Of a DNA stretch of 12,031 bases, positions 1 through 7,378 are shown piece after piece. How positions within the stretch are numbered: position 1 is the first letter of the stretch; each line of letters starts with the position of its first letter. Below the pieces are notes generated by a model. It was not told the origin of the DNA. It did not search any database and saw only the letters and a program-made list of their open reading frames with translations. Source of the DNA: Myxococcales bacterium (lineage in GTDB: Bacteria > Myxococcota > Bradymonadia > REDH01). A program made the translations under genes and the position numbers. The stretch lies in NCBI GenBank assembly GCA_018970625.1, contig JAGWVZ010000058.1:1-12031 (forward strand), written 5' to 3'.

Positions 1-149
1 TCGGCGCAGGGTTCACCGACTGGAAGCCCGGTGAGCCCAACAGCAACAGCGAAGACTGCGCCGAAATGGAGGACTACCGCTCCAGTGGCAGACTATGGAA
101 TGACGTACCGTGCTCGCAAGGCCACGAATACGTCTGCGAGTGGAACTGA
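1..149 (+). CDS. C-type lectin-domain protein, C-terminal fragment
   Basis: Reading from base 3, the last 48 codons of a gene that begins outside the window are visible, ending in TGA at 147-149. The peptide has the hallmarks of the end of a C-type lectin fold: a W-x-PGEPN segment (the EPN tripeptide is the classical calcium/mannose-type sugar-binding signature), a cysteine after it, a WND motif (second calcium-site signature), and the two final cysteines in the spacing C-x7-C before the terminal EWN. The presence of EPN plus WND suggests a calcium-dependent carbohydrate-binding site that is still intact. In bacteria such domains occur on secreted or surface proteins, so an extracellular place is likely, but the signal peptide and any other domains lie off the left edge. 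The gene converges on the FAD oxidoreductase gene with only 35 bases between the stops. Confidence 0.85.
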   Translation, partial: GAGFTDWKPGEPNSNSEDCAEMEDYRSSGRLWNDVPCSQGHEYVCEWN

Positions 150-184
150 CCAGACACCCGTGACCCGGTCGCGGAACCACATCG

Positions 185-1726
185 TCACAGCGCCCGCAGC
201 ACCCGCTTCGCACAGTCCACACCGCTCATGGTCGCCCCCGCCACGCCATGGCCTGTCGTGCTCGCACCACACATCCACAGACCGCTGAGTGGTGTCTGGT
301 ACGGCCAGCCGTTCAGCACCATCTGGTAGAAGGTCTTCTCGGTGCCGTACATGCTACCGCCCGTCGCCTCCACGTAGAACTCGTTCGTCAGCGGCGTGCC
401 CAGCTCCGAGAACACACACTTCTCACGCAACCCCGGTAACCAGTTGTGCAACAGATCGAACATGCGATCGGTGATCGACGCCTTCAACTCACGATATGCG
501 GCCGGACGCTCTTCCTGAGACGATCCCTGCCACATACGAAACGGGTCGTACGAGCACAGCACAAACGCCTCCATCGTATGCAGATTCGGTTCTTTGAGCT
601 TTGACGGGTCCTTCAGGGTTGTCACCGTAAGAAACGCTGAATCGAACGACGACAATGAGCCGAGCCGTTTGTCAGTCGAACGGGCGTACGATGCTTCCAG
701 ATTCGAGTTTCGATTGAACCAGTAATTTCCCGAGTCCAGCCCCATGGCCTCGGCATCGCACTCCACGCCCATAAAAAGACCAAGGCTCGCTACCGAATAT
801 TTTGTTTTCTTCAGCTTCGCCTGAATCGCGCCCGGCACATGCTCCTGAGGCACCAGCCTGCCCCACGTAATTCCCGGGTCCGCATTCGAAATCACATGTC
901 TGGCGCGAATCTCTGTACCGTCGGCCAGGCGAACGCCCGCGGCGCGCGCCATACCACCTTTTCCATCGACCAGAATTTCCTGCACGCGCGTACTGACCCG
1001 AATTTCACCTCCATTTCGGCGCAATTCCCGAATGAACGCGCGCGGAATTGATTTTGCTCCACCCTCGGGATACCAGCCGCCATCGAAATAATGGGCCACA
1101 ATCGCAGCGTGTAACGCAGTAAGCGCACGCGACGGCGCCACACCATGGTCACCCGCCTGCATCGAAAGAATTGCACGCAGCTCCGGATGCTTCGTAAATC
1201 GGTCCAGAAATCGGCTCAACGGAAGAAGGCCGTCGCGGATCACATGCCGCATTTGCCACGGTAATTTTGCACGCGCCTTTAGCGTATCGGCATGTGCCGA
1301 CGCCATCAGCTCTGCTGCCATCACGGTGACAGCCTCAAAGTACCGCCGAATCCCGTCCGCTTCTGTCGGAAACCGCGCAATCAGACGCTCCTGATAACGC
1401 TCTTTACCAGCCGGAATATCAAACCGCTCCTGCCCCAGATAGACATGATCATAGCCGTCCGGATTCAGCGGCAACCACTTCATATCGTCCCACACGCCCA
1501 GGCGCTCGTACGCCCTTCGCATGTACCCCCCTTCGCCCAGCGCACCCACGTAGTGTACACCGGGGCTGAACGAAAAGCCGCCCAGCGGAAAACTGTGGCA
1601 CCAACCACCCGGTAGATAATGCTGCTCCAGCACGAGCACCTTCTGCCCTGCACGCGCCAGCGTTACCGCGGCGGCAAGGCCGCCCGCTCCCGAACCGACG
1701 ACAATCACATCTGGGTCTACCTGCAT
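185..1726 (-). CDS. FAD-dependent desaturase/saturase (retinol saturase/CrtISO-like)
   Basis: A 513-residue flavoprotein of the phytoene desaturase/retinol saturase/carotenoid isomerase superfamily, which reduces, desaturates or isomerises polyene lipids. The N-terminus (residues 7-34) is a Rossmann FAD site with GSGAGG at 11-16 and an acidic strand end (LVLEQHYLPGG). The G-V-H-Y-V-G motif at 56-61 and the YFDGGWYPEGGA segment at 213-224 are typical of the RetSat/CrtISO branch. The C-terminal FAD motif GLWMCGASTTGHGVAGATMSG occupies 482-502. The ATG at 1726-1724 is chosen because AGAGGTG lies four bases upstream (1737-1731); the open frame extends 37 codons further, but that stretch is Cys/Arg-rich and does not resemble the family. 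It is divergent from pepT. No other carotenoid or retinoid gene is visible, so the substrate cannot be assigned; a carotenoid isomerase, a retinol saturase-like enzyme or another polyprenyl redox enzyme are all possible. Confidence 0.87.
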   Translation of the reverse strand: MQVDPDVIVVGSGAGGLAAAVTLARAGQKVLVLEQHYLPGGWCHSFPLGGFSFSPGVHYVGALGEGGYMRRAYERLGVWDDMKWLPLNPDGYDHVYLGQERFDIPAGKERYQERLIARFPTEADGIRRYFEAVTVMAAELMASAHADTLKARAKLPWQMRHVIRDGLLPLSRFLDRFTKHPELRAILSMQAGDHGVAPSRALTALHAAIVAHYFDGGWYPEGGAKSIPRAFIRELRRNGGEIRVSTRVQEILVDGKGGMARAAGVRLADGTEIRARHVISNADPGITWGRLVPQEHVPGAIQAKLKKTKYSVASLGLFMGVECDAEAMGLDSGNYWFNRNSNLEASYARSTDKRLGSLSSFDSAFLTVTTLKDPSKLKEPNLHTMEAFVLCSYDPFRMWQGSSQEERPAAYRELKASITDRMFDLLHNWLPGLREKCVFSELGTPLTNEFYVEATGGSMYGTEKTFYQMVLNGWPYQTPLSGLWMCGASTTGHGVAGATMSGVDCAKRVLRAL

Positions 1727-1934
1727 AAAACACCTCTGGCTGCATCCTCGATCGTGTTCGCACATTCCAGCCGCAGCGTACAGCACCCCGGCCCGACAGG
1801 CCCGTGGAACACACCGGCCAAACACACCATCGCCCACACTACCGTCGTGCAGTGCAGCCTCAGGGTTGCCGAATTGGCAGGGCGGCAGTAGTCACACGTG
1901 GTCACTTCGGCTCTGCTCTCACCCCGATCCTCGC
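1727..1934. promoter_or_regulatory. Divergent spacer between FAD oxidoreductase and pepT
   Basis: This 208-base spacer must carry the promoters for both divergent genes. The ribosome binding site of the oxidoreductase (AGAGGTG on the minus strand, 1737-1731) is clear. No good Shine-Dalgarno sequence precedes pepT. A TTGCCG at about 1866 followed 17 bases later by TAGTCA is a weak promoter-like pair for pepT, and the -10 is poor. GTCAC occurs twice around a CACGTG palindrome (about 1891-1905), a possible operator. None of these sites is certain. Confidence 0.3.
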
Positions 1935-3182
1935 ATGTCATTCCCGCGCTACTCCTCCACCGTCGTTGAACGCTTTCTCAAATACGTCACCATCGACACC
2001 CGCGCCGACGAAGCGTCCGAGACGTTTCCCTCCACGCCCGGCCAGTGGAACCTGCTGCGACTGCTCGCTGACGAGCTTCGCGCCATGGGTGCTCACGACG
2101 TCGAGCTTGATGAGTGGGGCTACGTGTTCGCCACCATCCCCGCCACCGTCACCGACCGCGAGATTCCCACCATCGGGTTCATCGCGCACGTCGATACATC
2201 CCCCGAAATGAGTGGTGAGAACGTAAAACCCATTCGCCACACCAGGTATCAGGGCACGGCCATTACGCTACCGGATGCGCCGCAGTTTGTGATCACGCCC
2301 GAAAAAGCGCCTTATCTGAATGAGCACATCGGCCACGACATAATTACTGCCTCGGGGCTGACCCTGCTCGGTGCGGACGATAAAGCGGGTATCGCAGAGA
2401 TCATGGGAGCGGCCGAGTATCTGCTTGCGCACCCCGAAATCCCTCATGGCAGGATTCGTGTGGGTTTTACCCCCGACGAAGAGATCGGGCGCGGCGCAGA
2501 CCACTTTGATGTGGCGCGCTTCGGTGCCGTCTGCGCCTACACCCTCGACGGCGGCCTGCTCGGTGAGCTCGAAATGGAGAGCTTCTCGGCCGATGCCATG
2601 ACGGTCACATTCACCGGTTTCAACACCCACCCCGGCTACGCGAAGAAGCGGATGGTCAACTCGGTGAAGGTCGCTGCTGACTTTATTGCGTCGCTCCCGG
2701 CAGATCGTCTCTCGCCCGAAACCACCGATGACCGGGAGGGCTACGTTCACCCGAACGCGGTCGAGGCGTCGGTGGACCAGACGATCGTCCGATTCATCAT
2801 CCGCGATTTCGAGACGGCTGCGCTGGCACGTCATGAAGCCATGCTCGAGGAGCTGGCGAAAGCGGCTGTCGCTCGCCACCCCGGTTCGTCGTACACCGTA
2901 AGCGTGCGGGAGCAGTATCGAAACATGCGCGAAGTGCTCGACCTGCACCCGCACGTGGTCGACCTCGCCGAAAAGGCCATGCAGCGTGCCGATATCCCCG
3001 TGCACCGTGGCGCCATTCGTGGTGGTACCGACGGCTCTCGGCTGTCGTTCATGGGTCTGCCTACCCCCAATATCTTTGCAGGGCAGCAGAATATTCACTC
3101 ACGGTTCGAGTGGATTTCGTCACGCGATATGCACAAGGCCGTCGAAGTGATTGTCGAGCTCGCCAAACTGTACGCGGAGTAA
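1935..3182 (+). CDS. pepT: Peptidase T (aminotripeptidase, M20B family)
   Basis: A 415-residue cytoplasmic zinc aminopeptidase that removes the N-terminal residue from tripeptides; the E. coli enzyme is about 408 residues, so this is full length. All expected metal and catalytic residues can be placed: H85 and D87 in the AHVDTSPEMSG motif, D148 in LLGADDKAG (bridging metal ligand), E182-E183 in TPDEEIGRGADHFDV (catalytic base and ligand), D205 in YTLDGG, and H388 in the C-terminal QQNIHSRFEW segment. The RGGTDGSRLSFMGLPTPN stretch (362-379) is a family signature; the dimerisation/lid domain lies between about 215 and 330. ATG 1935 is chosen because family similarity begins there; a 23-codon upstream extension in the same frame does not look coding. 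No Shine-Dalgarno is evident, so initiation may be weak or near-leaderless. Its stop TAA touches the start region of the next gene, implying one operon. Confidence 0.96.
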   Translation: MSFPRYSSTVVERFLKYVTIDTRADEASETFPSTPGQWNLLRLLADELRAMGAHDVELDEWGYVFATIPATVTDREIPTIGFIAHVDTSPEMSGENVKPIRHTRYQGTAITLPDAPQFVITPEKAPYLNEHIGHDIITASGLTLLGADDKAGIAEIMGAAEYLLAHPEIPHGRIRVGFTPDEEIGRGADHFDVARFGAVCAYTLDGGLLGELEMESFSADAMTVTFTGFNTHPGYAKKRMVNSVKVAADFIASLPADRLSPETTDDREGYVHPNAVEASVDQTIVRFIIRDFETAALARHEAMLEELAKAAVARHPGSSYTVSVREQYRNMREVLDLHPHVVDLAEKAMQRADIPVHRGAIRGGTDGSRLSFMGLPTPNIFAGQQNIHSRFEWISSRDMHKAVEVIVELAKLYAE

Positions 3183-3187
3183 TGCGC

Positions 3188-4087
3188 ATGCGCACCATTC
3201 GTCTTGCACTGGAGTGGTTTCTGAACCCGGACCACGTTCCATTTATCGTTGCCCAGAAACGTGGCTGGTTCGCCGAGGCGGGTTTGCAGATCGAGCTGGT
3301 CGAGCCGGCCGAACATCTGGATGCGCTTGCCGCCATTCAGGCCGGTGAGATTGATGTCGCCGTCACAGAACCACTGCACCTGGTGGACGACGCGTGTGAA
3401 GGCGCACCACTCGTTGGATTCGCACGGTTTCTGCACACCCGTGGCGGCGTCATGTATGAGCGGAGCAAGGGAATCGAGCGTCCACGGGACATGGTCGGTA
3501 AGCGCCTTCAGTACCCGGGCGCGCCCGGACCCGGTGGTCCGGCCATTGTACGCACCATGATCGAAGCGGACGGCGGTCCTGAACAGGCCGACATTATCCC
3601 CGTCAATAACGGATTTTTTCACACCAATGCCATCGCCGAGAATAAAGCCGACCTGGCGACGTTGATTTTTTATAATTTCGAGGTCATCGAAGCACGCCAT
3701 CGCGGCATGAATGTCGACTTTTTCGCGTTGCAGGACTGGGGAGTACCGGACTTCTGTCAGCTGATTCTGATTACATCGAAGCGCTTGCTGAAAGAGAGAC
3801 GGGACGATTTTTCGACACTCTGTGCCATTCTTCACAGGGCCGTTCAATTTACCGCCGAACACCCCGAGGATGCGCGGCGTATGTATGCGGAACATGCCCG
3901 GGCAGACTTCAATGACGCACTCACAGCGGGTATCTTCGAAGCCACAGTCGGTTGCTTCACCACCGATTTCTCGCTCGATACTGAGTATTACAACGCACTG
4001 AACGCGTGGATGCTGCGCACCGGCCAGGTGAGCGCGACCCTGCCCGTCGACAGCTACTGGACCAACGAACTTATCGGTCATCTGTGA
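3188..4087 (+). CDS. NMT1/THI5-like ligand-binding protein, no signal peptide
   Basis: A 299-residue protein with the periplasmic-binding fold of the NMT1/THI5 family, which includes ABC-transporter binding proteins for pyrimidine and flavin precursors and the fungal HMP-P synthase Thi5. The opening LALEWFLNPDHVPFIVAQKRGWF matches the family's LxxxW...H.P...A...G.F pattern; EPLHLVDDA and the Gly/Pro-rich YPGAPGPGGP (109-118) line the expected ligand cleft. There is no signal peptide or lipobox, and no permease or ATPase gene adjoins, so a cytosolic role is likely. By recall alignment to yeast Thi5, the catalytic histidine is retained (H64) but the PLP lysine position is T60, and the CCCFC motif is reduced to a lone FC (189-190). 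Hence Thi5 chemistry is doubtful. Start: GGAG at 3176-3179 is eight bases before ATG 3188; ATG 3182 overlaps the pepT stop by one base and is a poorer alternative. Translationally coupled to pepT. Confidence 0.8.
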   Translation: MRTIRLALEWFLNPDHVPFIVAQKRGWFAEAGLQIELVEPAEHLDALAAIQAGEIDVAVTEPLHLVDDACEGAPLVGFARFLHTRGGVMYERSKGIERPRDMVGKRLQYPGAPGPGGPAIVRTMIEADGGPEQADIIPVNNGFFHTNAIAENKADLATLIFYNFEVIEARHRGMNVDFFALQDWGVPDFCQLILITSKRLLKERRDDFSTLCAILHRAVQFTAEHPEDARRMYAEHARADFNDALTAGIFEATVGCFTTDFSLDTEYYNALNAWMLRTGQVSATLPVDSYWTNELIGHL

Positions 4088-4111
4088 GAACGCGCGAGGC
4101 TATGGCGCCTT

Positions 4112-4149
4112 GCCTGCCTCCGGCCAGTCATGGCCAGGACTGATCAGGC
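4112..4149. terminator. Weak stem-loop between convergent genes
   Basis: The 108-base convergent spacer (4088-4195) holds a compact inverted repeat: GGCCA/TGGCC at 4122-4126 and 4131-4135 around a four-base loop, flanked by GCCTG (4112-4116) and CAGGC (4145-4149). It sits where a bidirectional terminator for the pepT operon and the anion transporter gene is expected, but there is no T-run on either side, so it may equally be incidental. Confidence 0.25.
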
Positions 4150-4195
4150 TCATTCGTGAAATAACGCGCCCGTTTTCGCTGCTACGCTGCACGCC

Positions 4196-5953
4196 TCACA
4201 GCATCCCCGACCATTGCCAGAAAACAGGGAGCAGCAGCACCAGCAGCGCCAGACCCAGTAGATCCAGCACAATACCCCGGCGAAAAATATAACCCGAGGT
4301 ATATAGACCGGTGGAATAGGCAATCATGGTGGGCGGTGTGCCCACCACCAGCGCAAAGTCGATCGATGAGGCTATCGCGACCGTAACAATCAGCTGCGTG
4401 GGGTTCACACCAATCACAGTGGCCAACGGGATGGTCAGCGGCAAAATCGTCGCCGCTGCCGCGGTGTTTGAAGCCACCGCCGAGAGAATGAGGGTCAGCA
4501 AGCCTACCAGACCAACCGCAACATTCGGTGGTAAGGCCGCCAGAATTGCCAGACGCGTGGCGATCCAGTCCGAGGCTCCCGAAGCGACGAGCGCGTCACC
4601 CAGACAGAGCCCCCCGCCGAAAACAAGCAGGGATTCCCATGAGATATGGCGAAAGGTCTGGCGGTCCAGCAAGTTCAGCGTTCCGAGCGTCACCACACCA
4701 GCCAGGCCACACAACCCAGCCTCGACGCCATGATATTCCTCGGTAAACCACAGCAGAATCACGCCCAGAAACACCGCCAATACTTTCCACTGCGTGCGCG
4801 ATAATCCGCTGCGGCGATCGGTCGCGTCCAGCTCCTGCATCGCGGTGGCAAAGGCACCCCGCTCAATGGACTGCGACGCACGACCCCACACAATAGCGCC
4901 CATGACAGGCAGAAAAAGCACCACAAAAGGCAGGCCAAACCAGAACCAGTCCACAAATACGACGGGGTCCTCGCGCACCTGCGACAAGTACGCGAGCGCC
5001 AGTGGGTTGGACGGCGTACCAATCGCAGAACCAATGCCACCGATGGTCGCGGCATAGGCGCACGCCAGAATCATGGCGCGACGAAATCCGTCATCCCGCA
5101 TGGGAGCGGTGGCGGCCATCACGATGGGCAACGCGACCGCCATCGCGGCGGTGTTCGACATCCACAGCGACAAAAATGCCGTGCTGGCCACGAGCGCCGC
5201 AAATACCCGAAGGGGAGACTGACCTGCCGCGCGCACCAGCCGTAACGCCATCAGCCGGTCCAGACCACTCTGATGAAGCGCCTCAGAAATGACAAAGCCC
5301 GCCAGAAACAATGCGATGGTCGGATGAAAAAAGGGCGCCAGCGCCAGCTTCGCGTTCAGAATCCCCGCTCCAGCCACCAGAACCGGCACCAGCAACGCCG
5401 TCAGGTGCAGCGGTATCGCTTCGGCCACCAGCAAGAGCACAATGAACACCATCAGCGCCAGCGCCAGCCGCGCGTTTGTCGGCGGGCGGAGCTCGGCCCA
5501 TGCACATCCGTCGTCGCTCACAGTGCGCGAAATGGGCAGCATCGTGGAACGCCCATCCGCGCCGACCATGCGCAGGGTCTCTGAACCATCGCCGCCCTGC
5601 ACACAGACCCTCACCGGACGGTCGGCTGCCCATGAGGCGGACGGACGCACCTGTAACGGCAAAACGGGCACCGCAGCAACATCACCTTGAAGGTCCACGC
5701 CGTTGACATCATCCACGGCAGCAGCGGCCGCGGCGCCCGAACCACTTTCGGCGATCAGAGCACCCTCTTCGGGCCAGACCCCCACGAGAAGCTGCACCTC
5801 GCCTCGCTCCAGCAACAGCGTCGGCGCCACCTGCCCCCAGGGACGCGGCCCAGTGGCGTACACCACAACGCTCAATACCACGGCGACCAGTATCCACCAA
5901 AGTCGGCGGGATGGCACCAGCCCCTGACTCGCATCCTGTTCTACCGTGTCCAT
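4196..5953 (-). CDS. DASS/SLC13-type anion:sodium symporter with large TM1-TM2 insert
   Basis: A 585-residue inner-membrane transporter of the divalent anion:sodium symporter family, which brings in dicarboxylates, citrate or sulfate-like anions with sodium. The two signature SNT sodium-clamp motifs are intact (S266-N267-T268 and S495-N496-T497), as are the paired re-entrant loops IGTPSNPLA (311-319) and VGTPPTMIAYSTG (537-549). The first helix is residues 19-36; the second starts near 162 and leads into AEAIPLHLTALLVPVLV, the usual TM2-TM3 signature. Between them lies an extra domain (about 38-160) with an alanine run and two cysteines (C117, C150), predicted to face the periplasm; in typical family members this loop is only a few residues. 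Start: GGGAG five bases upstream of ATG 5953-5951 supports this start over the GTG 13 codons earlier. Convergent with the pepT operon, divergent from the phosphodiester glycosidase gene. The exact substrate cannot be read from the sequence. Confidence 0.9.
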   Translation of the reverse strand: MDTVEQDASQGLVPSRRLWWILVAVVLSVVVYATGPRPWGQVAPTLLLERGEVQLLVGVWPEEGALIAESGSGAAAAAAVDDVNGVDLQGDVAAVPVLPLQVRPSASWAADRPVRVCVQGGDGSETLRMVGADGRSTMLPISRTVSDDGCAWAELRPPTNARLALALMVFIVLLLVAEAIPLHLTALLVPVLVAGAGILNAKLALAPFFHPTIALFLAGFVISEALHQSGLDRLMALRLVRAAGQSPLRVFAALVASTAFLSLWMSNTAAMAVALPIVMAATAPMRDDGFRRAMILACAYAATIGGIGSAIGTPSNPLALAYLSQVREDPVVFVDWFWFGLPFVVLFLPVMGAIVWGRASQSIERGAFATAMQELDATDRRSGLSRTQWKVLAVFLGVILLWFTEEYHGVEAGLCGLAGVVTLGTLNLLDRQTFRHISWESLLVFGGGLCLGDALVASGASDWIATRLAILAALPPNVAVGLVGLLTLILSAVASNTAAAATILPLTIPLATVIGVNPTQLIVTVAIASSIDFALVVGTPPTMIAYSTGLYTSGYIFRRGIVLDLLGLALLVLLLPVFWQWSGML

Positions 5954-6254
5954 CGCTACTCCCGGTGGTCGACGCCAGTGCGTACTCACCACGGTGGCGC
6001 GGGGGCGTCAACGTTGTGGGGGAGCGGGCCACGATGGGCGAGCAGGGCGCATGGCCACCACGTCGCGCGTTCTCCAGTCTGGCCACCGACTCACAGAGAA
6101 GAAACCGGGCACAACGGATGCAATCGTCATCGGACCCCGGTGGAGGCGGACACATGCCGTACGACTTGCCTTCGCGCGCCGGTTCTATCAACGATGCTCG
6201 CATCCGGGTGACGACACCTGCCTCGGGAACCACAGGCATCGCCGGAGCGGACGC
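5954..6254. promoter_or_regulatory. Divergent spacer between anion transporter and glycosidase lipoprotein
   Basis: A 301-base spacer with no convincing gene. It carries the Shine-Dalgarno sequences of both flanking genes (GGGAG on the minus strand at 5963-5959; GGAG on the plus strand at 6244-6247) and must hold two promoters. A TATCAA at 6186-6191 could be a -10 element for the rightward gene, but no well-spaced -35 accompanies it. Open frames cross the spacer on both strands but their codon use and low-complexity products do not look coding. Confidence 0.35.
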
Positions 6255-7283
6255 GTGCGCAAGAGCCTTTTGGCCAGAAACCTTCTTTTCGGGTCCATTT
6301 TGGGCTGCGTTGCCTGCCTGACAACCAGTGCGCCGCAGCCTGCATCACCCCTGCAACCAAACCCGGGTGCGACGGACGGCTCCATGGCGACGACAATCCA
6401 GCCAGCCAATGCGCATCACCCGGACGTGCAGGACCTGAGCGCTCACGCGCCGATCACGGCACCTCCCTCCACAACGCTGCCCACGGCTCCACCTCCTGCG
6501 CCTCGCCCGCCACTGGACGCGCGGCTGGTGCGTGATGGTCTGCTGACGGGCACAAGCTGGCCCGATGGAGTGGTCGCAGGAGAATGGGAGTATCAGGGCG
6601 GTGCCTACTTTGTGGCGGCGTTTGACCTGAGGGCTTTTGGCGTGACATTCGGACTGCGTGATGACGCGGGTCAACTCTGGGAATCGCCGTCACGGTGGGC
6701 GACCGCGCTGCTGCAGGCCGGGCGTGAGCCGTGGTTGGTCATGAACGCAGGCATGTACCACCCGTCGGGCGAGCCGGTAGGCTACTGGGTACAGAACAGA
6801 ACACAGGGGCACCCGTTGCTGCGCGGTGATGGCGACGGCAACTTCTTTCTGCTGCCTAACGGCGTCTTTGCTGTGCTTCACGAAAGGGTCATCATCGCAG
6901 AGACCGAAGCCTTCATGGCCCACGAAGTCGCGGACGTGATCCATGCCACGCAGTCAGGCCCGATGTTGCTGCTGGACGGCGAGGTTCACCCTGCCTTCAT
7001 TCCCGATTCAACGTTCCTGAACGTACGCAACGCGGTGGGTACGACGGACGGCACTCGGCTGGTGTGTGCCATCAGCCTGAACCCGGTCAGCTTCTGGCAG
7101 TTTGCCACCGCCCTGCGCGACGGTCTGGGAGTGACCAACGCGCTTTATCTGGACGGAAGCATCTCGCGTTTGTGGTTTCAGGGCGCCCGTTATCCGACCT
7201 TCGCCCTGCCCGTTCCGTTGGGCCCGCTGCTGGCCGTCCACAGACAACCAACCAGCGACCCGCCTGTACCCGGCCCGAACTAG
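6255..7283 (+). CDS. Predicted lipoprotein, phosphodiester glycosidase (NAGPA/DUF2233) domain
   Basis: A 342-residue protein with the NAGPA/DUF2233 phosphodiester glycosidase domain (about 105-330), related to the enzyme that uncovers mannose-6-phosphate in animals and to bacterial hydrolases of sugar-phosphodiesters in envelope or capsule polymers. Family blocks are present in order: LVMNAGMYHPSGEPVGYWVQ (161-180), ATQSGPMLLLDG (231-242), RNAVGTTDG (258-266) and NALYLDGSISRLW (295-307). The start is taken as GTG 6255, seven bases after GGAG (6244-6247): this gives a short basic N-terminus and hydrophobic stretch ending in ILGC, a plausible lipobox with C18 as the lipidated residue. Residues 18-88 are a Pro/Thr/Ala-rich linker that would hold the enzyme away from the membrane. 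The frame is open further upstream but that part is Arg/His-rich and unlikely coding. Natural substrate unknown. Confidence 0.85.
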   Translation: MRKSLLARNLLFGSILGCVACLTTSAPQPASPLQPNPGATDGSMATTIQPANAHHPDVQDLSAHAPITAPPSTTLPTAPPPAPRPPLDARLVRDGLLTGTSWPDGVVAGEWEYQGGAYFVAAFDLRAFGVTFGLRDDAGQLWESPSRWATALLQAGREPWLVMNAGMYHPSGEPVGYWVQNRTQGHPLLRGDGDGNFFLLPNGVFAVLHERVIIAETEAFMAHEVADVIHATQSGPMLLLDGEVHPAFIPDSTFLNVRNAVGTTDGTRLVCAISLNPVSFWQFATALRDGLGVTNALYLDGSISRLWFQGARYPTFALPVPLGPLLAVHRQPTSDPPVPGPN

Positions 7284-7291
7284 CCACGAGA

Positions 7292-7304
7292 AGTCGGACC
7301 GACT
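7292..7304. repeat. 13-base near-perfect palindrome AGTCGG-A-CCGACT
   Basis: Six-base arms around a single central base, just downstream of the glycosidase stop codon in the convergent spacer 7284-7378. With a one-base centre it is a poor RNA hairpin but a good shape for a dimeric DNA-binding protein. It may be incidental. Confidence 0.35.
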
Positions 7305-7313
7305 CGACAAGCA

Positions 7314-7340
7314 CCGGATGCATCGCTCAGCGTAATCCGG
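7314..7340. terminator. Stem-loop in convergent spacer, possible bidirectional terminator
   Basis: CCGGAT (7314-7319) and ATCCGG (7335-7340) form a perfect six-base stem, with a small inner stem CGC/GCG (7324-7326, 7330-7332) in the loop. It lies between the convergent stops of the glycosidase and the small lipoprotein, where both transcripts should end. There is no T-tract on either strand, so a canonical intrinsic terminator is not shown. Confidence 0.35.
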
Positions 7341-7378
7341 GGAAGAAACCAAGCTCCGCAGCTACGCCTTGCTACGCG

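Noticed and set aside
150..184. GACC-C-GGTC inverted repeat between the lectin and oxidoreductase stops
   Set aside because: Only four paired bases around a single base and no T-run; too weak to call a terminator.
1727..1837. 37-codon N-terminal extension of the FAD oxidoreductase
   Set aside because: A strong Shine-Dalgarno sequence sits right before the internal ATG at 1726, and the Rossmann motif then begins at the usual place; the extension is Cys/Arg-rich.
2268..3098. Antisense open frame of 276 codons opposite pepT
   Set aside because: pepT has every catalytic residue in place on the other strand; the antisense product has no recognisable features.
3095..4081. Antisense open frame of 328 codons opposite the NMT1-like gene
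   Set aside because: It mirrors the coding strand of a gene with clear family motifs, and its product shows no recognisable domain; a long antisense frame is common in GC-rich coding DNA.
3188..4087. Assigning the NMT1-like protein as a Thi5-type HMP-P synthase
   Set aside because: The PLP lysine position is Thr and the CCCFC motif is mostly missing, so the family name is kept general.
5709..6239. Minus-strand open frame with a CPPPPGS...CIRC segment overlapping the start of the transporter gene
   Set aside because: The upstream part looks faintly gene-like, but the frame overlaps the transporter start region in another frame by about 245 bases, lacks a good ribosome binding site, and ends in low-complexity sequence.
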